From assembly GCA_019055375.1 (NCBI GenBank), contig JAHQIW010007131.1, forward strand, positions 496,001 to 560,000: DNA of 64,000 nt, given 5' to 3'. Under the pieces are notes generated by a model, which was not told the DNA's origin, searched no databases, and saw nothing but the letters and a program-made list of their open reading frames with translations. Of the stretch, positions 10,431 to 22,267 are shown piece by piece; the stretch's first letter is position 1, and each line of letters begins with the position of its first letter. Position numbers and translations under genes: made by a program. This DNA is from Parelaphostrongylus tenuis (taxonomy: Eukaryota > Nematoda > Chromadorea > Rhabditida > Metastrongylidae).

Positions 10431-12100
10431 GAGATTATTTTCAAGCTATGACTAGTCAAAAATCATGAGGCGTATTGTAACAGTGTGATATTTCACAATT
10501 AGCAGCCAAGAGCAGTTCGGCGTAAACCACTGCCCCTTCGGTGATGTTATCACTTATGGGCGCGGGTAAAACATTCGTCGACTCCTCCTCTGTGTAAGTC
10601 TCAAAAATAACTATCGGGCAAATTGAAGTTTGAGCGTGGTCTCAAGAAAACACACTGAAGGAACGGTTAAATATAAGAGTTTGCGAAAAGGTGCTGCTGC
10701 TATTTTATACAAATAACAATTTGCAGAAAAGCAATCATATGGACGAATCATTCTCGCAGCATCAATGTTACACTTATGCATCAATGTTTCGACCGCAGTT
10801 TCTTACCTTTCGTCTTCTGTTCTCTATATCGCGTTCGAAAATTTGGTTTCACCAGCAACAACTGCGACTGATATTCTTTTCGTCTCACAATTTTGCACTT
10901 ACAAAATATGTGAGTGATGGAGCTTTGTAGGCACTAATGTTTGATCTTCAAAAAATTCCCATCATGTTTTGCAGTATTTTTCTGATAGAACGTATAACAA
11001 CCAGCAAAATTCTTTTTTATTGAAGTTTTATTTTGGAGTATGGTTGAAAGCGCATGACGACATGCCCTTGATCTGTATCGAGCTCGATCAAATTAGTATC
11101 AAGAACCATGCATTGCTGCAACCATTTAATGTTCTCAGAATGAATCTTCGCTGCATCAATTAAGGGCGTCTAGGTGATCCTTTGGCAGAAAAATCGTGTA
11201 CGACACAAGGAAATCGTCATTCATTTAGTGTATAATCATCACTTATTACTTTATCAGCAACGGAATTTTTAGAATATTTAAGCAGACAAGTAAGCAAGTA
11301 AGTAAGTCCACATAGATCAATTGCAATCGCAAATCTAGTTTTAACTCGTTTGGTACCACAGTTGACGTCGCACGCGGTGCGATTCGCAGCCTGTGAGCGA
11401 TTTTTGTTATTCAATAAGGACTTTTTTCTCTGTTTCAAGTAGAGCCTAGGTTTTTTGAAAAACTTTTTGCTTCAAAATTTCTGCATGCTAATATGTTTTT
11501 AATGCAGTAATGACTAATATGTGTGAAGAATTCTCTTTTACTACGCATTAATACTGCTGTTGACATTTTGTTAATTTAAAAAATTATCCAAAGAATATTA
11601 CGATATGAATTCAATATTTTTTGATATAATCTTTATTATATAGCAATTAAAAGATATCGTGCTGATAGAAGAGGAAAATAATAAACGCACAATGAACGTG
11701 AAACAATGTTTGTCAGTAATGATGTTGTACAGTGCGTACGATATCTGATCGTTGGCTAGCTTACGTGCTTGGTTTTCTATCAAATTTTTAGTGACAACCC
11801 AGTAATCGTTTGATATCAAAGATTTCGCCAATGCTAGATCTTGATTTGTACTTCGAACCTCAAATAGCGCTGTAAGAGCGGAAAAAAGATTAGGTTTTGC
11901 ACTCGAAATAGTCAGCGCGTTGCTTTTAAGCAGGTTAACTTAATCATATGAAATGGAATTTGAAAATTGAAAGTTACAAAACATTTCCATAGTACATATA
12001 GTATAGAATTAAATTCTGTCTACAATCACGTGAAACTGGCTATTTTTTTTGAACCGGAGAAAGAAAATCCGAATAGCTAACAAAAAACGCCCCCTTTCAG
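10431..12100. other. Non-coding interval (possible intron)
   Basis: No supported exon. Several frames of 60-80 codons lack splice context or recognisable motifs. It lies between the candidate first exon at 9483 and the exon at 12101. Confidence 0.4.
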
Positions 12101-12230
12101 AGCAGCACTCTAAATTTGACGGCCTCAGCAATCGGGAAGTACTCGTCGTCTTGGCCAGTCCTCTCGAGATTTTCCCTACATTCCCCCTATATAGAGTAGG
12201 TGACGACCAGCCAGAGCAATCGAGACAGAA
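12101..12230 (+). CDS. Internal exon of an unrecognised gene
   Basis: A CCCCTTTCAG acceptor ends at 12100 and a GTGAGT donor begins at 12231. Entering in phase 1, the frame is open: HSKFDGLSNREVLVVLASP, then LEIFPTFPLYRVGDDQPEQS, ending in phase 2. The next exon (12736) enters with exactly the one base needed. Good splice sites and phase agreement support a real exon. No family was recognised. Confidence 0.5.
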
Positions 12231-12735
12231 GTGAGTGGCCTTAATGCATATCTTCGAGCATTTTCATGCTTTAGTTTTCCGAATTCAGGTGCCTATAGGC
12301 TTCCAGAAAGTCGTTTTTTTCGCAGATTTGTAGTTCTGCGCCAGTTTTGCAGTTGCACTGCGTGTTCGACTGCCTTGCCGCTATAACGCGCCGCGTTCAG
12401 TCGCGATTCCACTACGCGACAGCCTCGAGGGATGTGAGTGAGTAGTCTGCGTTCTGTTCCTTTTTTCTTGACATTTGTTTATTCTGAAGTTTTTTCTGTT
12501 TTGATAAAGTAGTCGTAAAGCATACCGTACCTTTCTTCTATTTGTACACATTTTTAACTCTTCGGAAATAGCTCGCTTGTCAATTATGGTTATAGGCAAA
12601 AAATATAAGATCATTTCGTTTTACAGGATGTCCCGTGCTCGAATTACGTGGAGAAGTGGTAAACTTTGGTTGATTCTATTCTTGAACTGCAATTTTTGCT
12701 ATTGTTTCCTTGTTTTCATGTTGAATATATTTCAG

Positions 12736-12835
12736 ACTTTGCTCACAAGACCAAACGGTGGACTACGCATACTGCCTAGAGGAGCCTTCAGACTCAGAGG
12801 TCTACAGAAAGCTGACGGCAGCAAAGGGACTTCAG
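12736..12835 (+). CDS. Internal exon of an unrecognised gene
   Basis: An ATATTTCAG acceptor ends at 12735 and a GTCAGT donor begins at 12836. Joined in phase to 12230 it reads K, LCSQDQTVDYAYCLEEPSD, then SEVYRKLTAAKGLQ, ending in phase 0. The KLTAAKGLQ tail faintly recalls the RLRAKGI segment just before the SP-RING in PIAS proteins. A PIAS pseudogene exon lies 2.3 kb downstream, but its phase does not fit. Whether these belong to one ancestral locus is uncertain. Confidence 0.5.
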
Positions 12836-13321
12836 GTCAGTGGATTTAGTGTGGCTAAACATTGAATGTTTGCATAATGCTGTTCATCGATTCATTTGTA
12901 CTACTTACAATCTGGATCGGATGATAGCGGCTCAATCAACATAGAATGTTGGACAAGAAGGGAAAAATTTCGAATTCATCACGCCTAAAGCTGCTTTGTC
13001 AGAATGCTGGCTGCCAGAACTATTGCAGAACGTTGGTTGATCAACTACTCTATCTTCCGTTATATTCATCATTGTTCCGTATATGTATAGTATATATGTT
13101 TGACAGTGTCTACCTATTTTGATGAGCTTCGGAAGGTCTATGTTATTTGTTTAGACACTACATGAAAATTTGATCTCCTGCTATTGCCAATAGGAGAGAA
13201 AAGGAGAGATCAGACGGTGTCTGTCAACAATTGGAGAACGGTAAGTACTTTCTTGTTATGAGGGTCATCAAGATAGGACGAAGTGCGGCGTTACCCCTTC
13301 AAAGTACAACAGAGACTCCGA

Positions 13322-13390
13322 CCAAGTTCGTTGCTAATGAGCCAATATCAGGCTACGACAGGACGAAAGCGAGGCGTTCTATATCTACCT
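13322..13390 (+). ncRNA. Very degenerate hammerhead-like remnant
   Basis: TTGCTAATGAGCC, a longer stem II region, GGACGAAAG and GAGGCGTTCTATAT follow the family order, and an upstream GCGGCGTTACCCCTTC resembles the family flank. The CTGATGAG core is broken (CTAATGAG). Assigned to the family by order of blocks only. Confidence 0.4.
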
Positions 13391-13702
13391 AAAAGCTCTT
13401 CAGAAAAAGTCGCACATTTTTCAGGATCATCACTGAAGATCTTAACGTGGAAATTGGATCAAGTGAAACTGAGAGTGGTGGAATGAGCAGTACGTGTAGA
13501 ATCAGGTAGTGATCACTGATATTCAAAGTCGTCGTTTTCTGATATTCTCATATACAATATCTGCACACAGGGCTAACTACTGGTATTCGCGTACCGCTTC
13601 ATTTCGTTTGTTTTTATGAGGTTGAGATCTTACAAAGTTTCTCATCTACAAAAACTTTATTTTTCAAAGTTGTAGAGTTGGTGTAATTGACAAGGTAGCG
13701 GA

Positions 13703-13925
13703 ATGTGGCGCTGTGGCCCAGCGGTTGTGGTGCTCGTCGCAAAGCGTCTGAGGTCAGGCCCACCCCATCCTTCAGCACTTTGCGGCAGCCAGCAATTGAA
13801 ACGCTATGGACCGATACAGCCAGGCTATCCACGAACTTGCCTGGAGACGCGTTTAACCACTATTCTACGACGTTCAAAAGACGAAAAATTGACTGGATGC
13901 TATAAGTACTGAGATCCGCATAGTG
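13703..13925 (+). repeat. tRNA-derived SINE candidate, family 2, copy 1
   Basis: It starts with GTGGCGCTGTGGCCCAGCGG, an A-box-like head. The body has TTGCGGCAGCCAGCAATTG and ATTCTACGACGTTCAAAAG, and it ends GTACTGAGATCCGCATAG. Minus-strand copies of the body lie at 44470-44640 and 50116-50290, and a short one near 30.9 kb. Confidence 0.6.
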
Positions 13926-15108
13926 GAAGAAGAACCACTGAGAGGATGCACAATAAAGTAAATGCCAAAAGCGTGCTATTTTCATGATGCGTTGGCGATA
14001 TGTGTAATTGTAGTGCAAGTTATTAATATGCCCATTTTCAGCGTTTGCTAGTACATCGGCGTAGTTACTATAGCTTGTAATAGAGGCGGTCGAATAATTG
14101 TTCTGAAGCATTAGTGTTGTATGTGTAACTCTTATTTTGCATAGTTTTGTTGGCTTTAAAGAGATATAGGGTTTTATCGGTAAGTTTTCATCCTTATTTT
14201 TCTGGGTAACATCAAAAACGCAAGAATTAGAGAGGTAAATCAGTAGAAAAATATGTCATTTCTTGTAGTCCAAGTGTGAGTCTTGATTTGAGTTCCTTTC
14301 CGTTTTTTATATTTTTTCACTCTAACTCAAATTGTTTAATTAACGTCTTTCTCTAAGATAAGTTAGCAAGAGAGTTCAAGTAATGAACGAACGCTTTGCT
14401 TGCATAAAAAGAGCGAAGTAAATATATTAGCGAGCAAGGCTACTTTATCTAAGAATCACCCCATCAATTTCGACTCCATGCGTCTATGAAGATGTACATG
14501 TCAGAAACGAACAGATGTGGTTAGTTCGTACGGATCATTTCGGGTATAAAGGAAACGAAAATGCCTAGACGTTCCTCAAGTAAAGATTTAGGAACAAACA
14601 CGGGTCAGGTAAACAATCTATAACGATTTTAATCATTTATGCCGTGATTCTGAAGAAAAGCCGATTTACAAGAGTAGTAACATAGTTTCTAGCTGCACTG
14701 CTCTGGAACAAGCCTTAATGCTTAGCAATTTGTATTGTTTTGCATGAGTATCCCTGAAACTAAGCGGATTGAATTTTTTGCCGCGAGACAGAGACAAAAT
14801 ACCGTTGATCATGTGAGTGGGATGATAACAGCTGATTGTGACGACATCATACCTGTTTGATTCACCATGTAAATTTACGCAAGTCGGAGAGAAAGTGATC
14901 TTTCCAAGGATCATTCTGCACTATCTGAAAATACTGACGCAAAATCAGATATGAAAGTACCAACTACGATATCGTTGCTAGATTGAGGCAATGAAAATTA
15001 GATTATTTTTTTGCTTTAACGTCTGTATCGGAAATGACTGTTTTTTTTTCGCGCAAGAACTACTTATAATCTACTGATCGATTCAATGCTTTTGCTTTCG
15101 TTTTTCAG
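13926..15108. other. Non-coding interval
   Basis: No gene supported. A tiny frame, MPRRSSSKDLGTNTGQ followed by GTAAAC (about 14560-14608), is the only hint of an exon and is too short to call. Confidence 0.4.
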
Positions 15109-15347
15109 TACTTCTTCAGTGAGAGTGCACATGAATTATCAAGGTGTATTGAGCTGCGCATAACTGCAAATTTTGAATTCATCTCAGATATCGCGAACAC
15201 GGATGACACTTCCTACTCGGTGCAACGGATGTTCCCATCTGCAGTGTTTCGACTTGCTGAGCTATCTGCAGATGAACCGGAAGCGAATAGCATGGCAAAG
15301 CCCATTTTCAATGGTTCAGCACCGTTCAAGTGTATCATTATTAATAG
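15109..15347 (+). pseudogene. PIAS/Siz-type SUMO E3 ligase, SP-RING exon (disrupted)
   Basis: The exon has a TTTTTCAG acceptor (to 15108) and a GTAAGC donor (15348). One frame gives an unmistakable MIZ/SP-RING core: SRTRMTLPTRCNGCSHLQC, then FDLLSYLQMNRKR and WQ. The next residues should be CP.C, but a one-base loss at about 15299 removes the first Cys and shifts the frame. The continuation PIFNGSAPFKCIIINR is in another frame and has Phe where the second Cys should be. The zinc site is destroyed. In intact proteins this domain recruits the SUMO-conjugating E2. A second 79-codon frame is open through the exon, but it lacks the domain and appears fortuitous. Confidence 0.75.
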
Positions 15348-16464
15348 GTAAGCTTCACAAATGTTCTTCGTAATCATGAAAAAAAAATGAAGGGGAGTGC
15401 AGCACTTCCTTAACTGATTTATGATTGTTCTGAATTTTACTTCTAGCGTGCTGAAAGACTTTCATTTCTAATGCCCTACGTGGAATAGAAATAGCTTTCT
15501 GTCAGCTTCTACTGTTGCCAAATTTTAGCCAGTAACATCTCAAAAATTGTTGATGAACCAGAACTGTGAAATATTGAGTAAATACGAGTAAAGGGTTGAA
15601 GCACTTGGGTCAGAGATAAAAACCACACTAAGAAAAGAAAATTGCTTCATTTTCTTATTTTATTACATTACGGATATTCTACGAAGCATCATTTGACACG
15701 ACATACATTTCATTGATTCCAAACGTGTAATCGTGATTGACATTTGAGGATTTGAATAAGCGGCAGTGTCTCGCTGACAGCTCAATTTGATGTTTTATTA
15801 GTGAATTTTAGGCGCTTCTGTGTGATATTTTTTCATTCTTCCAAAAGTTATTTTCTTCTATAAAAGGTTAGGATTTCGCATACGCTTTTTTCAAATTTCT
15901 ATTCATAAATTACAGATTTTTGTTGTCTTTAGGTGTCATGTACTTCATATTTTTGCAACGCTTTGCAGTTTTCAAAGAAGAGATGTTTGCTGTTTTGAAG
16001 TGTTCTAAAATTATTTTGATTACCAACAGCTTTGTTGATTTATGTTCAGTGTATCACATACTGTTTTCTTAACACTGACTCAATAATTACACGTTACTTC
16101 CTTCCATGTAAATATAAAATAAATAGGTAGCAAAAATGTGTCTTTAGTGGAAGTGAAGGAAATGCTTATAAGAGTTACTTTCTATCGCCAAGGCAGTGAA
16201 AAAAGGCTATTTTTTGGGTTAGGTTTCATGAAAAGTCTAATTATGCATAATTTTATGTTACTGAACACACGACTTTCGACTCAACTGTACAGATTCATTT
16301 CCATGAATAGAGTTGAATTTTAAAATGTTGTGTGGAGAGTTTAACTGTAAGTAGTTGTAGGAACTTGTCATATCCTAAATCAAGCATTCAGAGGTTTTAT
16401 TTGGATTCACTAAACCCTGTAAGGCAGTTAGCCTGGAAAATTATGCTACAAATATTTAATTCAG

Positions 16465-16721
16465 GTATTTTAGTACTTTAATGGCTAACGTTGATATGCA
16501 AGCCGTCGAAGGTGAATTATTTGCTCATGGTTCCTATCGGACACTGAAGAAGTCTTAGTGTACAGACGTAGTAGATGCAGGCGACGACGACGACATAATT
16601 TGTGTGCCGATTGTGAATAGAATAATAATTTCAAATACGCTGTCGTATCACAACCAAAGTGCTAATGGAATGCAACCGAATGACGACGAAATTATGGGTT
16701 GGTCAACATCTTATCAGAAAG
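16465..16721 (+). pseudogene. PIAS pseudogene, exon after the SP-RING
   Basis: The acceptor TTTAATTCAG (to 16464) joins in phase to 15347. The frame reads YFSTLMANVDMQAVEGELF, AHGSYRTLKKS, then TAG (16556-16558), then CTDVVDAGDDDDIICVPI. This matches the segment after the SP-RING in PIAS proteins (small helix, GSYRPLKK-like box, acidic SUMO-interacting patch). The expected donor after CAGAAAG reads CATAAGT instead of GTAAGT. A stop plus a lost donor agree with decay. Confidence 0.7.
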
Positions 16722-16750
16722 CATAAGTCTTGCAAATGAAATTTTTTCAG

Positions 16751-16858
16751 TTTCAACGGATTTTAAGAGCGAGACTGAACTTATAAGTGCACCGCCAAGC
16801 CCATGATCAAGCGAAAGCTCAAGCTTACTAGAAGATGTAGTTATTCCTTCGGAGCGAG
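16751..16858 (+). pseudogene. PIAS pseudogene, serine-rich tail exon
   Basis: An ATTTTTTCAG acceptor and a GTATGT donor (16859) bracket STDFKSETELISAPPSP, a TGA stop (16804-16806), then SSESSSLLEDVVIPSER. Phase agrees with the previous exon. The composition fits the serine/acidic C-terminal tail of PIAS proteins. The in-frame stop marks it as non-functional. Confidence 0.6.
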
Positions 16859-18235
16859 GTATGTGTAGTCATCTTAATGTAACTAGCAAAGCTTCGCTCT
16901 TTGTGAGTATTGTTCCCGCCTACTGCAGCTTCGAGCACAGCTGCTGCTCTTGATGACCTCTTTCACAACATCTTGTGAAAGTATGATAGATTAACATCGC
17001 GATCATATCTACTTCAAATGTCACGCAAGATGGTGCACTCTTGTCGCCCCCACAGTCTTGAAGTATTTTACTGCTGATAGTGCCATCACACAACTCTCCT
17101 GTAGGCGGTCACTCATCGGCTGGGTTATCTCAAAAGATGAGTGAGTTCGAATGCAGTACAGCAACAGTACCATGTTAGACGACTATTTTTCATAAGTATT
17201 GTAATCTTGCGTGTGGTATTGCCAAATTCAAAGCTTTTCTTCATAAGATTTGTATAGATTTGTCACTCAAATGTTTAGTCATCCTTCCAGATTTCCTTCT
17301 ACCTAAACTACGTAAGCGAAGAAAATGTCAAAGTTGACATTACCAGTGTCTTGCATCAGTGTGAAAAACTCCAAATCAAGTACGAGCTTCATGTCTGATA
17401 TAAGCGAAAGAATCATTTCTGCATGGTAATGATGGGTGCACCCATAGTTCAGGAATGCTACTCGAAGAGTACTTCGAAATCCTAACAAGGAAAAGCAAAT
17501 TGGATGCCCCTTCAATGAGCAGTGCGAGGTCGATTTCGCTTGTCGACGATTTTTCCAGCGATGTCGCACAACGAAGTGGTTTGATGATGTTTCTGAATTT
17601 CTGAAGTGGTACGGTGTTCAAATAAAAGAGTTTGTGAGTTCCAGGAAATGTCATTTCAGTTGCTTGCATGCACACATTGTATATTGCGTGGAACTGTTTT
17701 CAGAGAAGTCCTTTCACAATCGTTCGATGTGCTTTTCACATGATTTCTAGTCATTTTTTGATCTAAGGCAATTTTTTTTCATTAATTGGTGCTTTGATAA
17801 AAATGCTACCTTATATATTCCAGTTTTCTGTTCGTTGCTTGTTCAGATCAATGTTTTCTATGCGCATTCAAGTTTTATGTTTTGCTCGTATCTCAGCTTA
17901 GTTGTAAATGAATTTCAGTTTGTACCTCATTATGGAAAAGGATATGCACCAAATAAATGTTTTAGCACTTCGGCTCAACTACATTTTGATTCAAGTGGAT
18001 TGCAAATCAATATACACTTCTCATATCAATCCCGCTGGAAACAGGCGGGAGATGAACGAAAAAATCTGTACAGTGCTCCAAGGGCTCAGATGCGCTTAGA
18101 AGGACCATTTACAAATCAGAGAGATAGACGCATAACACAAATAACGAAAACAATGTTGTTCCAAACACATACATGAAGATGTTTTGGAACTACCTTCTAT
18201 AACGAATGAACTAAGCGCAGCTTAAAAAGGTCTTC
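16859..18235. other. Non-coding interval
   Basis: Several overlapping frames on both strands (for example 17303-17675 minus, 17835-18176 plus) show no recognisable domain. The region may hold the decayed upstream part of the Penelope-like element, but no reverse transcriptase motif could be read. Confidence 0.4.
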
Positions 18236-18700
18236 AAGAAACAGTGGTGTGGAGAACTCCACAAGAGTCATAAACATTCCTTTCAATAACTGACGTCGCC
18301 AACTGGTCTGAAACCGCTTGTCGACCGTCTGTTTAGAACTGTCAATTGTGTAGTACCGTAAAGGTAGAGAAGGAGATTGCATGAGTTCGGACAAATACGT
18401 GAACTCTTGCACAACATGCGATGAAGATTACATTGGCGAGACAGTAAGATCACTTTGGATTCGCATCAAAGAGCGCTTGGATAGGAAAGCCAATAGCGAA
18501 ACAACTAAGTCGCTGGGGGAGCGCAGAGTAGAAAAACATAACGATACGGACTTTGATGTGGCAGTAAGAATCCTGGGACAGGAATCAAAAACATCAACGC
18601 AAAAATCCTTGAAAGCTTTTTGGTCAAACTTCAAAATGCAGAAATGAATAGGAGGGGAGAATGTCTGAACATAGCAAATGATATGACACCTTAACTCAGA
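18236..18700 (+). pseudogene. Penelope-like element relic, GIY-YIG endonuclease end
   Basis: One frame reads SGVENSTRVINIPFNN, stop, RRQLV, stop, NRL, a third stop, then YRKGREGDCMSSDKYVNSC. The GIY-YIG part follows: CTTCDEDYIGETVRSLWIR, IKERL, EKHNDTDFDVAVRILGQE and SLKAFWSNFK. A frameshift then leads to MNRRGECLNIANDMTP at about 18644-18690. This is the C-terminal linker and GIY-YIG nuclease of a Penelope-like retroelement, which nicks target DNA for reverse transcription. Three stops and a frameshift make it dead. The reverse transcriptase part was not found. Confidence 0.85.
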
Positions 18701-18935
18701 TTCATCTTCTAGTCTGAGTGTGGTTCATTTTTCAAATTGTGTCACACAAAACCGCTGACCTCTCTCATGTAATTGTAAATAAGGTGGGGTTTTTTCAGAA
18801 TGCCTAGACTGTTGCTTTCTTTCCTATCGGATTCTTGACGCATGCGAAATACTATCGAGTAATCATGTATGGTATGATATGCACGTCTAGGCTATCACGA
18901 AGGCGTCGCCGCCGAAATGTTAGCCATCAAATTTC

Positions 18936-18952
18936 AAGAAAAAAGCGGTATA
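18936..18952 (+). repeat. Shared tail word of PLE / hammerhead units
   Basis: AAAAAAGCGGTATAAT occurs here, about 250 bp past the PLE endonuclease relic, and also at about 10411-10426 just after a hammerhead unit. Both are preceded by CATC and an AT-rich spacer. Confidence 0.4.
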
Positions 18953-18959
18953 ATATTCT

Positions 18960-21900
18960 ATTAAGGAAAGGATGAGTTTGTAAGAGATTTCGTGTTTTCA
19001 TTACTCATGCCAGAGTTCAGAGATAACTAAACTTATGAAATATTGCAATGCAGTTCAGAAATTTGTTATCACCAACACCTTCTCAATGCCTAATTCTATG
19101 CAATATGTAATTACCGTCAGCAGACGATTCTCTTATTCGTTAGAGCTGACAACGGCTGACAACAACGGTGACACTTGGTAACGCTCCAGCACGGGCTAGT
19201 GAATTATGACACAAGAGAAACAATTCCCTCCATTATTCAACATCTCAAAAATTAGAATAAATTTTGGATCCTCAAATTACAGTGGAAGTCGTAGTTGAGA
19301 TCAAATGCCACCATAGAAGGTGTCAAGATTAAGAAACGAATGCATTGATGCGTGACCGTGTACTACGTTTCGCTGCTCAACGGTGCCATTGTCTCTTGTT
19401 GTTTTTTTGAAAAACATAGAATTTTTCTTTCTTTGTTCTGATTTTCTAAGAGTCATAATTAGGAACGCATGATATAGATGGTTTATTTGCTTCAAAAAAG
19501 AGTTAAGTTTGTGGACTTCAGGTGGGATAGAAACGATATTTGAATGACTAATCATTTGTCAAGACATATTACGCGTACTATCACTCCTCGTTGAGTGATT
19601 TGGAAACTCACCGTTAGAATCTTTTTTAATGTTTTCGTTGCTTGGCAGAATGACTGTGTTCATTTGCATGCTTGAGCTTCACATAACTCGTTATATTGCC
19701 CGTTCAGATTCCTCCTGAATAATTCCTTGACACTCTTAGACAATTTTGTTTTTAACATCCATTTCAATTCAATGGATACTCTTGGACATTACAGATTAGG
19801 ATATCTGACAAGTTTCTAAGTCATCAACCGTTGACATCAGCTTATTTCGAGGCTTCAAACTCCCTTTCTATTTTGCGTGACACTTGTCATTTTTATAATA
19901 ATCACACTGTCAGTAGTGGGCCCGAGAATGTTGTCCTTTCACATTCTTTCCGGTCTTAGTATGATGAGGCAAATGAACTGTGAAGTAAAATAATTGAGAG
20001 CAAAGATCCGTTTTGTTTGTTTTCCGAATTATACTCCCTATGCTTCTGAACATTGTTTGCTTATGGTTGAGCCAGCAGCAGATCTTTTCAAAAAGGAACT
20101 TCTGCTATGGCGATTGCTGGTTGAGCAAAGTACTGATGGGGTAACGGTCCCACTTCGAGTTGAGTCGCTTGAGCATCACTAACCACTCGGCCCTAACGAC
20201 TACTTGTACTAACTGAAATATTTGCTGCTCGCGTATGTTCTAAATTAAAGTGCTTTTGTCATCACAGCAAACACTTAGTTTCGTCGATTTGAACGAAAAG
20301 AAATTTGATGCCTTTCAACTCGTTCTTCCACTACGACACTGTCATGAAAGCAACAATAAACAAACACAAAAAAGTGTTGTCAGGATTCCATTTACCAACT
20401 GTATTTCCGTTACTCTTTAAATAAGTCGACTAAATTTCAATAAAGTGTGCTCGCTGTGTGCCAAAGTTCTTAAGTGGACCTTTTCCATCAATAGATAAAA
20501 TGAACAGCGCAGTTCTCGTAAGCAATTCGTCTCTTTTTTTTGCTTTTGCGGGAGGTGCATACAAGGATGAGTACAGAGTTCTGGGAAGTTTTTGAAAGGT
20601 TTGTTTTCATGCGCGATTCAACAACAAAATTAACAACAAGTGCTTTTTAAAGTATAGTCTACCATTGCCCAATGTCCACATTATGAAGCGTCATTGTTTA
20701 TGCCAATTTGTGCAAATTGTTGGCAATGGTCCGCTGTGGAACACTAGGCTCTCTAACCAATCACGAGTGCTCGATGAAAGCACAGCATCCAAAGCGGCTG
20801 AAAAGTCACATTTGTCCAAAACAGAATGACGACCAAAACGAGGCATTTCTTTGTGATTAAAACTGCCTTTTTTAATAGCTCAAGCCACCTGCTCACCGTC
20901 GATATTGTCTTCGCACCATCATCTTCGTCTCATTTCATCGACGGCTTAATGAGAATCGTTGAACCTTTCCTCCAGTGATGGGCGCTCGACACGTGAAAAT
21001 TATACTTTTCATGAGGCATTTTGGAGCTGAAATTTGTAAACTAAATAAATGTGTACAAAACTGTCGATGAAAAGAGTCACAGAGATGTCAAAAGTTGTAA
21101 TTTTGAAAATTCCCAAGAATTTCAGCTCATCCGTACTACTTGGATCTTCTCTGACTGCTTGCGTGTTTGCACCGTAGAGGTTTATTATGTCTTTCGGCTG
21201 TATGCTCTGCTTCTCAATTTATAAGTATGTTCTATTCATCATAGACCATCCTCCAGTTACTTAAGTTTATGTTTCTACTCGATAGATTTGTAGACTACAT
21301 TTTACTAGCTTGTAAAGGGCACAAGAATTTGTATACATATATCTATGGAGAAATGGCTTAACCTGGCAAAGAAAAAGCAAGGACACAAGCATTCATTTGC
21401 TTTCCCAATCGAGTATTAACCGTTTTTTGATTTTAAAATAAGTTCAGCTTCCACATTACACGTGAAGAGCTCCACATACAAGAGATCAAGCAAACGTTTA
21501 GTTTTCTACTCAGAGGGAACAGGTTCTAAACAACAATAATCCGACTAGTAATTTGAAATGTAAATCTAAAATTTGAGGAAAGAAATAATGTGCATTCAAG
21601 TACAAGTTAGGATAAATTTACAACTGCAGTATTACTCGATGTAGGTGTGAAATTTTTCCTAATTTTACAAATGTTTCTACTGCGTATGAGCCATTCATGT
21701 TCCATTGTCTAATTTTAGTATTATTTTGGAATCACACTTAGTTGAATTGTAAATAGTACTGTATTCACAGAGCTTTGCTAGCATTCACGAGTGCTTAAAC
21801 TGTGTTGTCATGCGATTAATGCGGTGCCAGGCACTTCAAGCCCATTGTTTTTTTTTACTTATATTTCTAATTTCAACGCATACGAATAATTATGAATATT

Positions 21901-22267
21901 TGCAAAACTTTTTTCCGTACTTATATGTTAGACGCGAATGAATATTCAACCTCACTCGCTGGTCAAGAATTTCTTATGAAAGTGCTGGAAATCATTCGAA
22001 AGCTCAAGTTTTTGGCTAAAGCAGTATGTGACCGGTTTTTCTTAACGCCCTTTTGTAACAGTGTAAAATCCAGAGCAAAAATATATTTCACAGGACAGTG
22101 CATTTTTTGATATCTCGCCTATATTTCACTGGGCAATACTCCTTGCTTAGACTGCAAGTACTGTGTCGACAGCATAAGTCTCGAGGAACTTAAAATTATG
22201 TTTTCTTTTTGAAAAAGATTTTCGATAGCGTTGTAGGAGGAAGAATATATTCTGTTTTGCACCTTAC
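18960..22267. other. Non-coding interval
   Basis: No supported exon or motif. A minus-strand tRNA-Ser-like fragment (GGCCGAGTGGTTAGTGATGC) lies at about 20150-20200. Confidence 0.4.

Noticed and set aside
18790..18935. Hammerhead after the PLE endonuclease relic
   Set aside because: CACGAAGGCGTCGCC and GTTAGCCATC vaguely resemble the family, but there is no CTGATGAG or pairing stem I.
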